In this document: positions 35,801 through 48,355 of the stretch, in pieces
How positions within the stretch are numbered: position 1 is the first letter of the stretch
How the letters are laid out: each line of letters begins with the position of its first letter
Origin: Onthophagus taurus
Lineage: Eukaryota; Arthropoda; Insecta; Coleoptera; Scarabaeidae
Assembly (NCBI RefSeq): GCF_036711975.1
Contig: NC_091973.1
Coordinates: 4,588,001 to 4,652,000, forward strand
DNA: 64,000 nt
Direction: 5' to 3'
Translations under genes and position numbers: made by a program
The notes under the pieces: model-generated
The model's input: the letters and a program-made list of their open reading frames with translations, nothing else
Databases searched by the model: none
Told to the model about the DNA's origin: nothing

Positions 35801-37047
35801 GATTCCTTGAAGATTCCTCTTTAGGAATTTTTTGGTTCTATGGCACTGGATTTGATTGAAGCAAAGTTTTGATTAATCAGTTTTCATTACTGATCTAGAC
35901 TGTTAGTTCTAAAACTAAAACTAGAACTAACACTAGACCTAGAACTAGAATCATTCGGGTTTAGCCCTAAGTCTCTTAAGACGGCTAAACCCGAATATTT
36001 CTAGTTCTAGGTCTAGTGTTAGTTCTAAAATTAAAACTAGAACTAACACTAGACCTAGAACTAGAAACATTCGGGTTTAGCCGCACGTCTCTTAAGACGG
36101 CTAAACCCGAATATTTCTAGTTCTAGGTTTAGTATTAGTTCTAAAACTAAAACTAGAACTAACACTAGACCTAGAACTAGAAACATTCGGGTTTAGCCGC
36201 AAGTCTCTTAAGACGACTAAACCCGAATATTTCTAGTTCTAGGTCTAGTGTTAGTTCTAGTTTTAGTTTTCGAACTAACACTAGATCTAGAACTAGAAAT
36301 ATTCGGGTTTAGCCGTCTTAAGAGACGTGCGGCTAAACCCGAATGATTCTAGTTCTAGGTCTAGTGTTAGTTCTAGTTTTAACTGTTATTCACCGCTAAA
36401 TAAATTGTTGTATATTTTTATTGAACTAAATGTAAAACTAACACTAGAACCAAAAACATTTAGATTTTGCCGTCTTAAGAGAATGAGATGAATATTGTTA
36501 GTTCTAGTCCATCATCTGCGAACATGGTCCATGTCACTTCTAAATAATGTCTCAAATATGTGTCAAAATTTGCCAACATGATTTCTAATAATATAAAAAC
36601 ATCACATCACTAAGAGACTTGTTATGGTTTCTTAGAAGTATGTAAACAATAACATTTTTCCTTAATTTCGAAATAAGAAACTTTAATTTTATATTAATAA
36701 ATGATTAAAAGCAAATTATTTTTAATTTTTAATATTTAATAAGTTGCCTTGTATTTATCGAAACGTTATTTCAAGATACTCTATATAAATTTATCGTAGT
36801 ATAGTGTATTCAATGAGTATGATAAATATACATATATATATGAATGTTATCATTTATTAGTATTGTTTGGTATAATAATTTAGTTGAGTCAGTCGTTGGA
36901 AAACATTTGGGGACGTTTGAAAAAGCGCGTGAACGAGTCCGTTTAGTGTCGTTTCATCTTGCTCCTTAAAAAGAGACGGTGCGTCTTGGCACTCATGACA
37001 GCTCTCCGTGGCTATTCTAGTAATAGCAGCTGACGTCCGCCAGCGTC
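32891..37047. promoter_or_regulatory. Upstream region of the MKP gene
   Basis: No coding frame is supported. A comparatively CpG-rich stretch at about 33600-33840 (GGCTGCGCAGAGCTTAGCCG; TATACGGCGCGGAGTGAGTC) is promoter-like. TGAGTCA sites lie at 33438, 33775 and 36895. The 150 bases before 37048 are GC-rich and read like a 5' UTR, with an in-frame TAG 24 bases before the start codon. A foldback array lies at 35890-36480. Confidence 0.45.
35885..36485. repeat. Foldback CTAG-type tandem array
   Basis: About five units of roughly 117 bp alternate two hairpins: one from CTAGTTCTAGGTCTAGTGTT and its complement around AAAACTAAAACT, the other from GGGTTTAGCCG and CGGCTAAACCC around CTCTTAAGA. The array changes direction near 36260, so the whole block can also fold on itself. 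It ends with the module GTTATTCACCGCTAAATAAA shared with the copies at 7345 and 7518. Confidence 0.9.
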
Positions 37048-40000
37048 ATGTCGGCAGTTTGTCTCGAGCCATCGACGGAAAGATCGAGGGAAGCACTGAA
37101 ACTGCCGCTGAACAGAAGCCTGAGTGAGCCGGGGCCCCCGCAAAGCCCCACGTTGTTCCTGAATCCACCGAAACGCTGCAAACTGGAGTCCACCAGCCTC
37201 CCAACGAGCCCTTGCGCTGAGAGCCTCACTCTCCAGCGGGTTCTGATACTGAGCAAGGTCGGGACCATCGACGCCGACGACCTCAGGCGGAAGCTGGAGA
37301 CCTCCCGGACGGGCCTCCGGGACTTCCTACTGGTTGATTGTCGAGCCTTCTTCTCCTACAACGTTAGTCACATTATTGGCGCGATCAACATCAATTGTTC
37401 CGATAGATTCAATAGAAGACGTCTTCAACAGGGAAAGGTTACTCTTGGTGATCTCGCCGTTACCAGAGAGGGAAAAGAACTTTTTAAGAAAAGAACGCTT
37501 AAGGAAGTTATAATTTACGATGATAGTACTTCCGACCTTGAAAGAATCAACGCCACGCATCCACTTCTTTTGGTTCTCACCTCACTTGTTGAAGACAACA
37601 GGGAACCGATTTTATTATTGGGTAAGTCTCTTTTATTAATTATTAATTTAATAAAGTGCGCATTAACCAAATGTTATTATCGCGCAGACATGCGCAATTT
37701 AAAATAAACATCCTTCTATAACTTTCGGTGTAAACACGAAATACGCTGAGCTTTGCAAAGTTTTTCTTGTTAGAGTCAACGTAATAAAACACGAGAGGCA
37801 TAAAATAATATTGAATTTCTGAGCACGGAGCGAAAATTTTAGACCGGCGTCTAACAGCAAAACTGCGCAGTAAAACGGTTTTTGGCACTCGCTGTTTTGC
37901 TTTAGTCGTTCCAAAAACACAATTTTATTCATAATTATTTTAACACGTCATTCATTCTATTAAATGTAGATTACATTTATTATTGATGCAACTTGCTTTT
38001 TGTTATTGCGAACAAAACCTGTTATTGTTTTATTTTAAGATAACTTTCTGTAACAAGTAAGTAAAACAAAGTGATACTGAAAAGATATATTATCGCTTCA
38101 TGTTGTCATTGCTTGAAATAAAATGAGATTTCTAAAACAGAGTTGAGCATATTATAACTCTCTAGTAGTAATCTATAATTGAAGTACATATTGACAAATA
38201 CGATTCATGGTGAGTCAAAAATTAAACACTGCTTGAGTGGGTGACAAGCAATAACAAATAGCCATGTTATCTATTGATAAGAAATTATGATGAGATTTTC
38301 TATTGTTTGCAGTTTTTCGTCCCCGTTTTTGTAAAATGTATGTAAAAAAATTTTAATCTAGCTATTGTGTCAGGTTTGCAATGTGTATTTCGTAGTTTAG
38401 CCTTTAAATGTTCCAACGTCCTTGAGATATGTACGCAAATTCAACGACAAATACTCGTCGAATGCCAAAGATTAATTGATATCAATGGAAATACGAGATT
38501 CGTGAGTCACCGCTTTAAATGTTTATTGAAAATAAAAAAAAAACTTTCTAGAATTTTATCTACTACGTTTAGACGCAAAACTCTCTCTCGTAACTTTTAT
38601 ATATACTCTAAAGTACGCTGTAGTGTATACTCTTAAGTACAATTAAGATTAGTTTAGCTCCGACGCAGCGGTTACACAACGAGCAAACACCCTTATCATT
38701 TCGAGAGTTTTTCTCTACTTAGTTTCTTGCACTCGTACGCCAAAACATCTTCAATGTCGTGTTTAAATATAGAAATTATTTCTCTCCGATTATTATCCAT
38801 CCGATATAATCACTTTTTTTTGTCGTTAAAAAATATATCGGTGACGTCAATAATAATCAATCGAAAGGATCAAATTGAAACAAGAAATTTTTTTCGCTAA
38901 AATGGAAAATATGAAAATTGATAAGATTCGTAAATGGTTTAGTCATTATTGATTAACATGTTGGGTTGGTTAGTAAGAAAATAAATATTTGCACTGTTTT
39001 GGGTGATTCCACGGAAATGATTCTTGTCATCCACGTGACGTCAGCTCTCGGCAAATTCGGTCGAATTCCAAACGCGAGTCTTCCTTCGAAATCGATTTGT
39101 TTAAGGCTGGCGTGTCGTGTCGTATTTATTTAAATATAACCCTTTATTTCCGAGGCGGTGATTCACAGTTCTATATTTACCTGCCCCGGCCCGAGAGCGT
39201 CTCGGCGTCAACATTCAGGCAAAAGCTCATTAAAAAAAATTACAAATTTTTGCCAGGAGTAGTCACGGCGAATTCATGATTAATTGCGTTAATTCTTATT
39301 TCATCTATTTTTGGGAAAACCTGAACCGTTTATCGCGTAATCGTAACCGATATCTTAGTCACTACTTTTCTACTACTACGAGTCGTCATTTTTTTCTATA
39401 CACATTGTCTCGCAATCCCCATGTAATTCTTTATTTACAGTTTCATTGCAACATTCGTGATTCACGCAAGGGGGCAAATATTTAATCGCTGACGACATTT
39501 TAACCATTTGGATCATCTCCATCATTTTAACCATACATTTCCAAACAACATATTTGTCATGTTAACTTTTTGTCACAAACAGATAACAAATCGAAACGAC
39601 AATAATTACTTAAACATAAACTTTTCCATCACGTTTCGGTTTTTTTCGTTATCACCATCGAACGTTCTATTCAGATATAAAACGATAGATAGCGAATACT
39701 ATCTTTGCTAATAACGCGAAAGTCATCGTATTTTCTCCTTATTATTTTTAATATTATTTTTTTTTTTAAATTTTTTATATAGATAACGACGACGAAGTTA
39801 AAGTATTAACGAATTTTTTGTCGACTCGATCCTGCTCTCTCTGACATAAGCGTTAAAATTAGACTGACATCGTAAATATTTACAAACACACATTGTACTT
39901 TATTTTTTCGTCCAATCTTTGTTTTTTTATATGTTGAGATGTTGTTTTTTTGTTTTGTGTGCATTAAGGTTAAAACTATAGGTCAGTGTCAAGGATTTTA

Positions 40001-43000
40001 TTTTTTTGGATTAGGCTGATGATGAATCAAATAATAACATAAAAAACAGAAACCTGTGTATGTAAAAAAAATATTCATACAATGAGTCATTATTGAACAC
40101 TGTCACTCGAACGCATTTCCCCCGTGTCAAAGATCGCGCAGGGTCACGTAAACAAAACGCAAAACGAAGGAAGGAGAGAAGGTTCTCCATCCATCGGTTC
40201 GTTTCGCGGTCTGTTCGACGTCCGTTCTGGAGGGACTCCATTTGTGACCTTCTGGTGACGCAAGTTTCGGGAGCGAGTTGTGAATGACGCATGCCGTGCG
40301 GGGTCCCCCACCACGTCGCGACGCCCCGATTTGGATAGCGCCGCGCCAGTTCCAACTGCGACGCATCTGGGTTGTGACACAACAAAACTTAACGCGATTC
40401 CGTCGTGTGAATAACCATTTTCTAACTTAAAACTTTTGTGAAAGACACTTTGTTTATAAAAACGTTTTATAGTTCTCATTCTCCTTTCGGTTACCTATCG
40501 AAGAACACAAAATGAGGCTGAAAAGGCAAAGCAGTTGTCTTGTACTTTCATTTTTACCGCTTAAACAAGGACTAAGTAAGATTTTTTTTTAACATTTTCT
40601 TTTATTATATATATTTTATATATATATTTATATATTTTATATATATTTATATATATTTTATGTATATTTATATATATTTTATAAATTTTTATATATTTTA
40701 TATATATTCATATATTTTTTATATATTTTATATATATTCATATATTTTTTATATATTTATATATATTTTATATATATTTATATATATTTATATATATTTT
40801 ATGTATATTTATATATATTTTATAAATTTTTATATATTTTATATATATTCATATATTTTTTATATATTTTATATATATTTTATATATATTCATATATTTT
40901 TTATATATTTATATATATTTTATATATATTCATATATTTTTTATATATATTTATATATATTTTATATATATTCATATATTTTATATATATTTATATATTT
41001 AATATATATTTTTATATATTTCATATATATTTGTATATATTTTATATATTTTTTTAAATAATATATTAACAATAAATTTCTTAATAACAAAACGTAATAA
41101 TTTTTAATAAATTAAAATATATTTAAACATAAATGAGTCACATAATTACTAATGACTTGAAAAACTGAATCATTATGATAATTATTTGTCAATAATTGTA
41201 TAATCATATAAAAATCGCTTAAGTTTAACCAACAAAAAAAAATTGTTTATTATATTATATTTTGATTTAAAATAGTAAACAATGATTCATAACGGTTTAG
41301 AAACAAGGTGATGCTGAAAAAGGAGATTGTTTTCCTGTTTTGATATCTGTTTCAATTGTAATTAAAAACGTGCGTTTGAAATATAATAGTGACCGGGAGA
41401 GACGAATATGTTAAAAAGTTTGGTGTTGTTGTTTTATTCTTTACTACTACTATAGCCGCGTAATTTTGGTAGACATAAATGAATCATCTTGAGACGTAAA
41501 CAACGCCAAAACGATGTCGTTTGTTGATGAATTTGTCGTTCCCACGAAATATTAACCTTTTTTTTCCTTCACCTAATCCTTTGTTTATTGTTTTAACTTT
41601 TCTGTTATTTTAACTACAGTGACTTTCTAAGATGATTCATCGTGCCTTGAGAATAATATTTTATATTAATTTATAACCAAGTCAGTTTTTCTTAATTAAA
41701 TTAAGAAATTGTATCGTTTATTTCTTAATATTAATAACAGAATATTATTTTCTCAATTAGAACAATCAAAAACGAAAATAATCTTGAAATGTCCTGATAG
41801 CCTTTACTATATTTATCCTAGTTTTATCAACAGATTACGTCAATCGTCTTGTTTATAACTGATTCAGGTTAAAGTGTAACCACCCAATAATTTAATTCTT
41901 TTATTTTTTTTATTTAAAGGGGGCCATCGCGAATTTCACCGCAAACATAAAGAATTTTGCGAGGAAACGTTAGCTACAGCATTACCCTCCAGAGGATTAC
42001 CATCATCGGCATCTTGTCCATCAATAGCGGATATTGATTCGCATCCGGCTTCGAGGGTGTTACCATTTTTGTACCTCGGGAACAGCCGGGATGCAGCCGA
42101 TTTGGATCGTCTTCAGGATTTGAGGGCCACGTGGGTATTGAACGTCACCTCGCAGCTGCCCGGATACCACGAAACGTGCGGGATCACCTACAAACAAATT
42201 CCGGCATCCGATTCCGGCCAACAGAACCTTAAGCAGTATTTCGAGGAAGCATTTGAGTTTATAGGTATGTTATAAACAATAAGTAGTAACATTTTTTTTA
42301 TTCCGGTTTTAAACGTCATTTTGTGACGTTTCCGAGTCACCTTGCCTTGGTTTTTTTTTTTTTGATAGCTTGAGGCGGTTGGATTATGTAGTAGGAAATT
42401 CTTTTAACATGATTTTTGTTAAGGAAGAGAAATTGATTCATTGATTATATTAAAAACTTGGATTGGATCATTTTCGCTTTATAAATATTAATATAAATTA
42501 ATATTTTTGTCTAAATTTTTATACCAATATAGAGTGTTATCTAGGGGAGATACAAAATTTTTTTATTAAAAAAATCTGTTAATAGTACAATTTTAACCAA
42601 TTTTTGTTTGAAACAATTTTCGATAAAAGCGATTTTTTGTATCGATGTATAGTGCCGTGCAAAATTTATTTCATTCTGCGTAATTAAGAGTTCCGGTTCT
42701 GGTAAAGGATTTAACCACTATCGCAGCCTTACCACATTTAACCCGTTCCTATAAGTGGTAAGCGCCTAAAACGATCATTTGAAGATATGTTATCTTTCAA
42801 AATTTACAAACTAAATGATAAATTTCTTTTTATTAAATAATTGTATGTTTAATATAATTTGTTATTTAAATTTGTTTATTTTGAAATTTAATCCAAGAAA
42901 AACATAAAGTATTCAATAATTCGAATGATTCACATATACACATTGTTGAGCATAGTTAAGCGATGAATCAGTGAAATAAGGAAAATCCCCCAAGTCGATT

Positions 43001-45069
43001 CCGTTATTGCTCAAAGTACACCTTAAAACATAAACATTGGTTTGGAATGGAATAAAAATAACAATAAAAAAATGGGGAAAGAGGGAAAACATATCTTTTT
43101 GCCAACGGTCTTCTGAGTCATCAGCGTTTTATGATGAATGTTGGCCGCGTTCGTTAAACGCAGATGTTTCTGTTACCACGGGAGTTTGCGCTCTGTGGCT
43201 CGACCGCAGGTAAAATTAGCCGCTGACTAACAACCCAGCTTTCTTTCCACATGCCTCTAGAGATCTCCTCGGTAGAGAGAGGAGCAGGAACTCCAACAAA
43301 CTCGCCAAGCGGCAACGACGACGACGTCCTTGTCTCTCGGCTTCTTAGGCCGGCGGCCTTGCGCACTTTTGAATCATGGTGTATTACTCATCGCAGTTAT
43401 TGTTTTCTTAGGGCCATTGGCCGACGTTGTCGTCGTGGCCGTCGCGGGTCGTCGTTGATGGAATGAGTCAGAGGAGGGTGACGGAAAAGAACGTGGTTCG
43501 TTTTTGAGGGTTGCGTACGATTTCAGATCCTTTCATCAGCTTGACGGTTTTTAAACAATAAAAAATAAGCGGGTTCTCTTTCGATATCCTTTTACTCACC
43601 ACCACGTGGGGGTACCCCATCACAATACGGTTGACTCACTCTGCGCACATGTCCGGGGGATGATTCAGTGTTCCCCCGATATTTTACCGGCCACTTGCTG
43701 ACCCCGTTTTTACTACGTTACCGCATCAACAGATGCGATTTACTTATGACTAATACCTAGTGTACCAGAAAGGATATAGAAACTACGTACATACATGATC
43801 CTAATTTAAATAACAATGAATTGCTTTAGGGAGATTTAGAAATTAATACAACAAATTTAATGGTTAAATTTACACCTATTATTTCAAAAAAACTTTAAAA
43901 TACTTTCATTTCATAGGAAATGATTTACTTTCGTTCAATGTTGAGTAAAACCACAAAAAATAGATAACTCGGAAAAAACGTTTACTCATTCTTACATTAA
44001 ATTTAATCAATATTACAATTAACTTTTTTGACTCGGTTTAATGAAGACTTTGAAATTGTTATCTATGTCAATGTAAATTATAGTGTCATCACTAAACACA
44101 ATGCATCTTACGACACGTGTACATAAAACTTCATTACCGATGACTCAAATAAACCTATGTATATTACGGTGTATTGTACATAAGGTTCGTTACAGATGTG
44201 ACAACTCTAACAGTTTATGTTACGCATAATAAAATTTATGACACGTGTATCGTGATAAACGGCCGCAAATAATTTTTTTTTGAATTATTTTTTGTCGATA
44301 TGTTAATTGCTTGTTTATATATAATGTATTTAGTGGTCCGTTTTCTTAAATTAATTTCATAAATAAAATAAAATCAGTCAGTAACCATAGGGTACGCACT
44401 AAAAATAAATCCGTGATGACTCATAGTTCGTTCGTTCGATCCGCCTGTTGCGCACCGATTTAGATAACGTTCGTTTAACAAGCAAAAACACCGGCTTTCA
44501 TAGGCAACCCAAAAAGCAAACGTCCGGTCGCGAACCTGCTCTCGGTTTTGAAACGGCGCGATGAGTAATCCGTCCGGATAACGATTTATCTGGGTTACGG
44601 TGATACCACCGTGTGTTTACCACCGTCTCTTTTATGCGCACACTCGCACGTGTATGTATCTCTATAGGATTTTGGTTTCGTAAGAAATATTTTGTAACAT
44701 CCAACGTTCATTAATTTTACTCTCGAAATACAGGTGGAAATAACATATTAATTTTGTTTTCTTTATTTTTCAGAGGAAGCAAGAAAAAGTGGTTCAAGAG
44801 TATTGGTGCATTGTCAAGCAGGTGTATCGAGAAGTGCAACGATAGCAATAGCATACATAATGAAGTACCAGCAGGTATCGTTGGTGGAAGCTTATAAGAT
44901 GGTGAAGGCGGCGAGGCCGATAATTTCACCAAATTTGAACTTTATGGGACAGCTGTTAGAGTTAGAACAAAGTTTGCACAGTGAGAACGCGCAACGAAAA
45001 TCCCCGTGCCACCCGTACCATTGGAGTCAACAGCCGTCGGACGAGGTGACCCAAGGCTGCAGCGTTTAG
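37048..45069 (+). CDS. Dual-specificity MAP kinase phosphatase, MKP5/DUSP10-like
   Basis: Exons 37048-37621, 41920-42264 and 44774-45069 join in phase 1 to give 404 aa. An N-terminal Ser/Pro-rich segment precedes a rhodanese/CH2 domain ([20 protein letters not shown], then [16 protein letters not shown]), the MAP-kinase docking module with its basic RRR motif. The catalytic domain starts [16 protein letters not shown], has IPASDSG with the general acid Asp, and the P-loop HCQAGVSRS (C320, R326), then [18 protein letters not shown]. The RRRLQQGK motif and this domain order match DUSP10, which dephosphorylates JNK and p38, better than puckered, which lacks a rhodanese domain. The introns (4.3 and 2.5 kb) are rich in TGANTCA sites. 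3' processing is probably near AATAAA at 45538. Confidence 0.95.
37622..41919 (+). promoter_or_regulatory. MKP intron 1 with AP-1-like and CRE sites
   Basis: TGANTCA heptamers occur at 38211, 38503, 39159, 39458, 40023, 40083, 41134, 41166, 41283, 41480, 41633 and 41860. Full TGACGTCA elements are at 38842 and 39036. No coding exon is seen. Open frames at 40.0-40.5 kb lie in a GC-richer block, but neither strand resembles a known protein. An AT microsatellite occupies 40600-41055. Confidence 0.5.
40600..41055. repeat. TA-rich microsatellite (TATATTTATATAT type)
   Basis: About 455 bp consist of T and A almost only, with units such as TTTATATATATTCATATA repeated irregularly. The apparent 133-codon frame of Ile, Tyr and Phe is a by-product. 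Confidence 0.95.
42265..44773 (+). promoter_or_regulatory. MKP intron 2 with AP-1-like sites and a GC-rich block
   Basis: TGANTCA sites lie at 42434, 42926, 42964, 43114, 43370, 43464, 43632, 43661, 44141 and 44417. The block 43140-43720 is markedly GC- and CpG-rich (GGCCGACGTTGTCGTCGTGG) and is edged by several of these sites. It looks like an enhancer or an alternative promoter; no exon is proved. Confidence 0.5.
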
Positions 45070-46228
45070 TTAACTAACAAGAAAAGGTCGCCGAAACCGA
45101 CATCTGAGTTTTTCTAGTCCGTACAAGTTTTTATTTTGTAATATTATTATAGTTTTTCTTTCATTTTTTGAAAACGAGGCTGTGCCATAAAAATGTATGG
45201 AACGGTTACGGTTTTTGTGCAGTTAAGGACAGTCTTGGCACGAGATAAACATCAGTCATACGATAACATATTAGTTCATAGATTTTCTGTTAATTTATTG
45301 CAGCTATTTAGTGATAACGTAGTTAAAATATCTTCTAGCTGGGGGGATGAGTGTTTAGATGTGTATTATGTAAAAATTACCTTTTTAAAACAATACCTTA
45401 GGTTTAACATATTGACTGTTACTCTAGATGATATATATTTATTCATTTTTATTCGATTTGTCATTTTTTTCGACAAATTTGTATATATCAAAACAATTAT
45501 TACAAATATTTGTTTTATTTATTATTCCTTACCATCAATAAATATTTAAAAACATTTTAAATCTCAAATATTTATATAATCCACCGTTTCAATACTCTAA
45601 ATCACAATCAGAATCTCCAAAATGAAGTCTGGATTGCAAACTTTTGATAGATTGTGTTATTATTTATTCAAGGACTTCTATGCTAGACCCCGCGTCTTGG
45701 TGGTTTTGGTGAAGTTCGTGTCGAGTACACTTCGGTGTTCAAGAGTGTCACATCTCTTTACCTACGGAAGATAAATGCATGATTTCCGTACATCAGCGCT
45801 AGATCATGACAAAATAATCCCTAGTGGGAATTCCGAAGTACTGTGTCACGTGGGAAACATCAAAAGTGAGAATTTAGAATTCGAGGAGGTACTAGGACTC
45901 TTGGGGCCATGTGGAAAATCGTTGGAAGTTGGTCCATGGGGATGTAGAGTCAAGTTTCGAAGTCGGCCGAGATTATTTCTTACATCCCAAACAATACTTG
46001 AGGTAGCCTCTTATTTTCAAAATCAACTTTTATGACTTTTTGATTTTTCCTCTTTATCTGGCAGTATTTTGCCCATTCTAAGTGGCTAAATCAACCTAAC
46101 CCATTCTATCTTCATTTAATTTCCTTGCATTTATCTAAGCAAAAAGTGGCAGAACTTATCCAGTAAAGAAATAATTAAAATAAGTACTTTTAAATTAAAA
46201 AAAATTTTATTATACATTATTATACATG
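45070..46228. other. MKP 3' UTR and intergenic region
   Basis: The first 480 bases are likely MKP 3' UTR (AATAAA at 45538). The remainder has no recognised gene. A single arm of the GC-palindrome family (TTCGAAGTCGGCCGAGATTA) sits at about 45956-45975. Confidence 0.5.
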
Positions 46229-48355
46229 CTATTTTGGTAAACACCCTTTTTTATCCTCGCTTACTTTGTATCCAGATGGACATTGACATTTGCTATTTCT
46301 ACACAAAACGTCTTTGCTCAAAGTTTTTTGACATTGCTCGACGTTTGTGCAGTAATCGCCCATTTCTACGGTTTCAAATTTTGAATTAAACAGGATTATT
46401 ATTAGTAAAAAATTTACCTTTCGCCATTATACATAAATCGCCCACTTCGAGATGGTTGTTAATACAAACGCATTTGCCTTGTTTACACTCGGTGTTGGAG
46501 CGCGTGCATTGCAAAGAATGTGTGCAATCTTCATGAATACTTGCACCTATACAAATAAAATTAATAATAAAAGTAAAATAAAAATAAATAATTTACTTTT
46601 AAGACAAGTTAACTCGTCAATTTGGACGTAATCTTCTTGGCATGCACATTTTTTATCATCATCATTTTCCTCTTCATCAAGTTCCTCACAAATGCTGTGT
46701 TCCAATAAGCATGCAAGCGTGTCATCGCATTTCGAACCTAAATCTAAAAATAAAAAATATTTAATACTTGTACAAAAAAATTTTTAAAAATTTACTTGGA
46801 GTGCAAATATTTTCATCTAAATCTAATCGATAACCATCCGGACAAATGCAATTTCCATTTACTTTATCACAAATTGAATTGATTATTGTGCAGTCGCTGT
46901 TTTCAGCGCATTCAGCTTCACATTCGGTGGCTAAATATTAAAAAACATTAATTGTATAGTAATAAATTGAGTAATTTAATAATTACAACGAGTACAAATA
47001 AAATGTTCGTTGAGTTCTGATCCAAAATTACATATACAATAAGAATCGAGATCTGTTTCTTTTACGCAAGAAGCAAGAGGGCCCATAACGTTGCAGCCCA
47101 GATCATTGCTACAGACGATTTTATCATTTGATTTATAACCAGCTGGAATTACAATAATAATTAGTTGTTAAAGGAAGATGCTAAATATGTGTTTTACCTT
47201 TACTGCATCCATCGAGAGCTGGTTTATAATAATGTGTTTTTGCACAAATACACATTCCATTTTCACATAATCTGGGTGTTGTTTTACAATCTGAATTAGC
47301 TGTGCATTCTATATTCATGCCAAGTTCGCCATAACAAGTTCCAGAACTTAAAAAGTATCCCTTTTTACAAACACATTTTTTTATGATGGGTGAACAATAG
47401 GAATTGGGGTCACCTCCAACACAATCTTCATTGGTATTGCAGTCATCGGCAATAGTATTTTTTTGATGATGATCATCTTGCCTTTCAAAAATTTCTTTTT
47501 TACTTGGAATATCCGGTTCTGTTGTTTGAGCACAACCGTTGTTGGTGCATTTTGCACCTTCGAGGCCTTGACAATCACTATCCATTGCGCAAGCACCCCC
47601 ATATTCTATCAAATTTTTTATTAATATACATAAATGTTTTTTTAAGAAATAAAAAAATTACCTTTTACTAAAGGTCTACAATCAAACTCTCCTCTTGGGT
47701 AATAATCTACATTACACGTACATTTAGAATCTGTACAAACCATAGCTAATAAATCCGGACTAACAAAACAGTCTTCATTTTTTTCGCAAAATTCTCCCAA
47801 CCCTGCGCTTTTTATGCAATTTCCATGATGATATCTGTATCCGGTATCACATTCGCATGCTCCTGATTTACAAATATTTTTTCCAAGAAGAGGTGCGCAT
47901 TGAACATCATCGGTGCAAGATCCACCATAACTTAGAACAACTAAAAAAAGTTTATGAAATATTTATTTCGAATTTATATTTATTTTGTACCATCTAAACA
48001 TTTAGTTCCATCTGCTGTAAGTGTTTTTCCGATTGGACATTGACAAAAATTATCGGTACAACTAGATTCCGGTGCCGCACAATCTTCCGCTTCATTACAA
48101 ACGAAGAAATTTCCAGAAACTCCACCTGTGCAAAAGTTTGATTATCAAGATTGTTTTATATATAAATCAATCGGTGCAGGTGTTTCGAACACCTGCATAA
48201 AAAAAGATAAAGTGTTCTCTAGCATCTATTAGGGATTTATTTATCAGATAAAAAATATTTTTTTTTGTAACATTGGATGCAGAAAAAATAGATGAAAATA
48301 ACTTACCCGTAAAATAAGTTAACATTAACACTAAAACTAACTTGAGTATTTCCAT
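46229..48355 (-). CDS. Secreted multi-EB-module cysteine-rich protein (524 aa)
   Basis: Nine exons join in frame: 48307-48355, 47991-48125, 47662-47940, 47198-47605, 46987-47142, 46796-46930, 46597-46743, 46418-46546 and 46229-46365. Exon 1 encodes a signal peptide, MEILKLVLVLMLTYFTG. The rest is a string of about ten cysteine modules of EB/EGF-like spacing, e.g. C-TDNFCQCPIGKTL, CKSGACECDTGYRYHHGNC, CTDSKCTCNVDYYPRG, CENGMCICAKTHYYKPAL and CRNSKCQCPSGYKV. No transmembrane segment follows, so it is probably secreted. The function of such insect EB proteins is largely unknown; extracellular matrix, haemolymph or immune recognition roles are guesses. All eight introns are phase 1. Confidence 0.88.

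Noticed and set aside
40011-40479. Overlapping frames on both strands in MKP intron 1
   Set aside because: None resembles a protein and they lie in a GC-richer intronic block, where stops are rarer by composition.
40660-41061. 133-codon frame made of Tyr, Ile and Phe
   Set aside because: It is a translation of a TA microsatellite.
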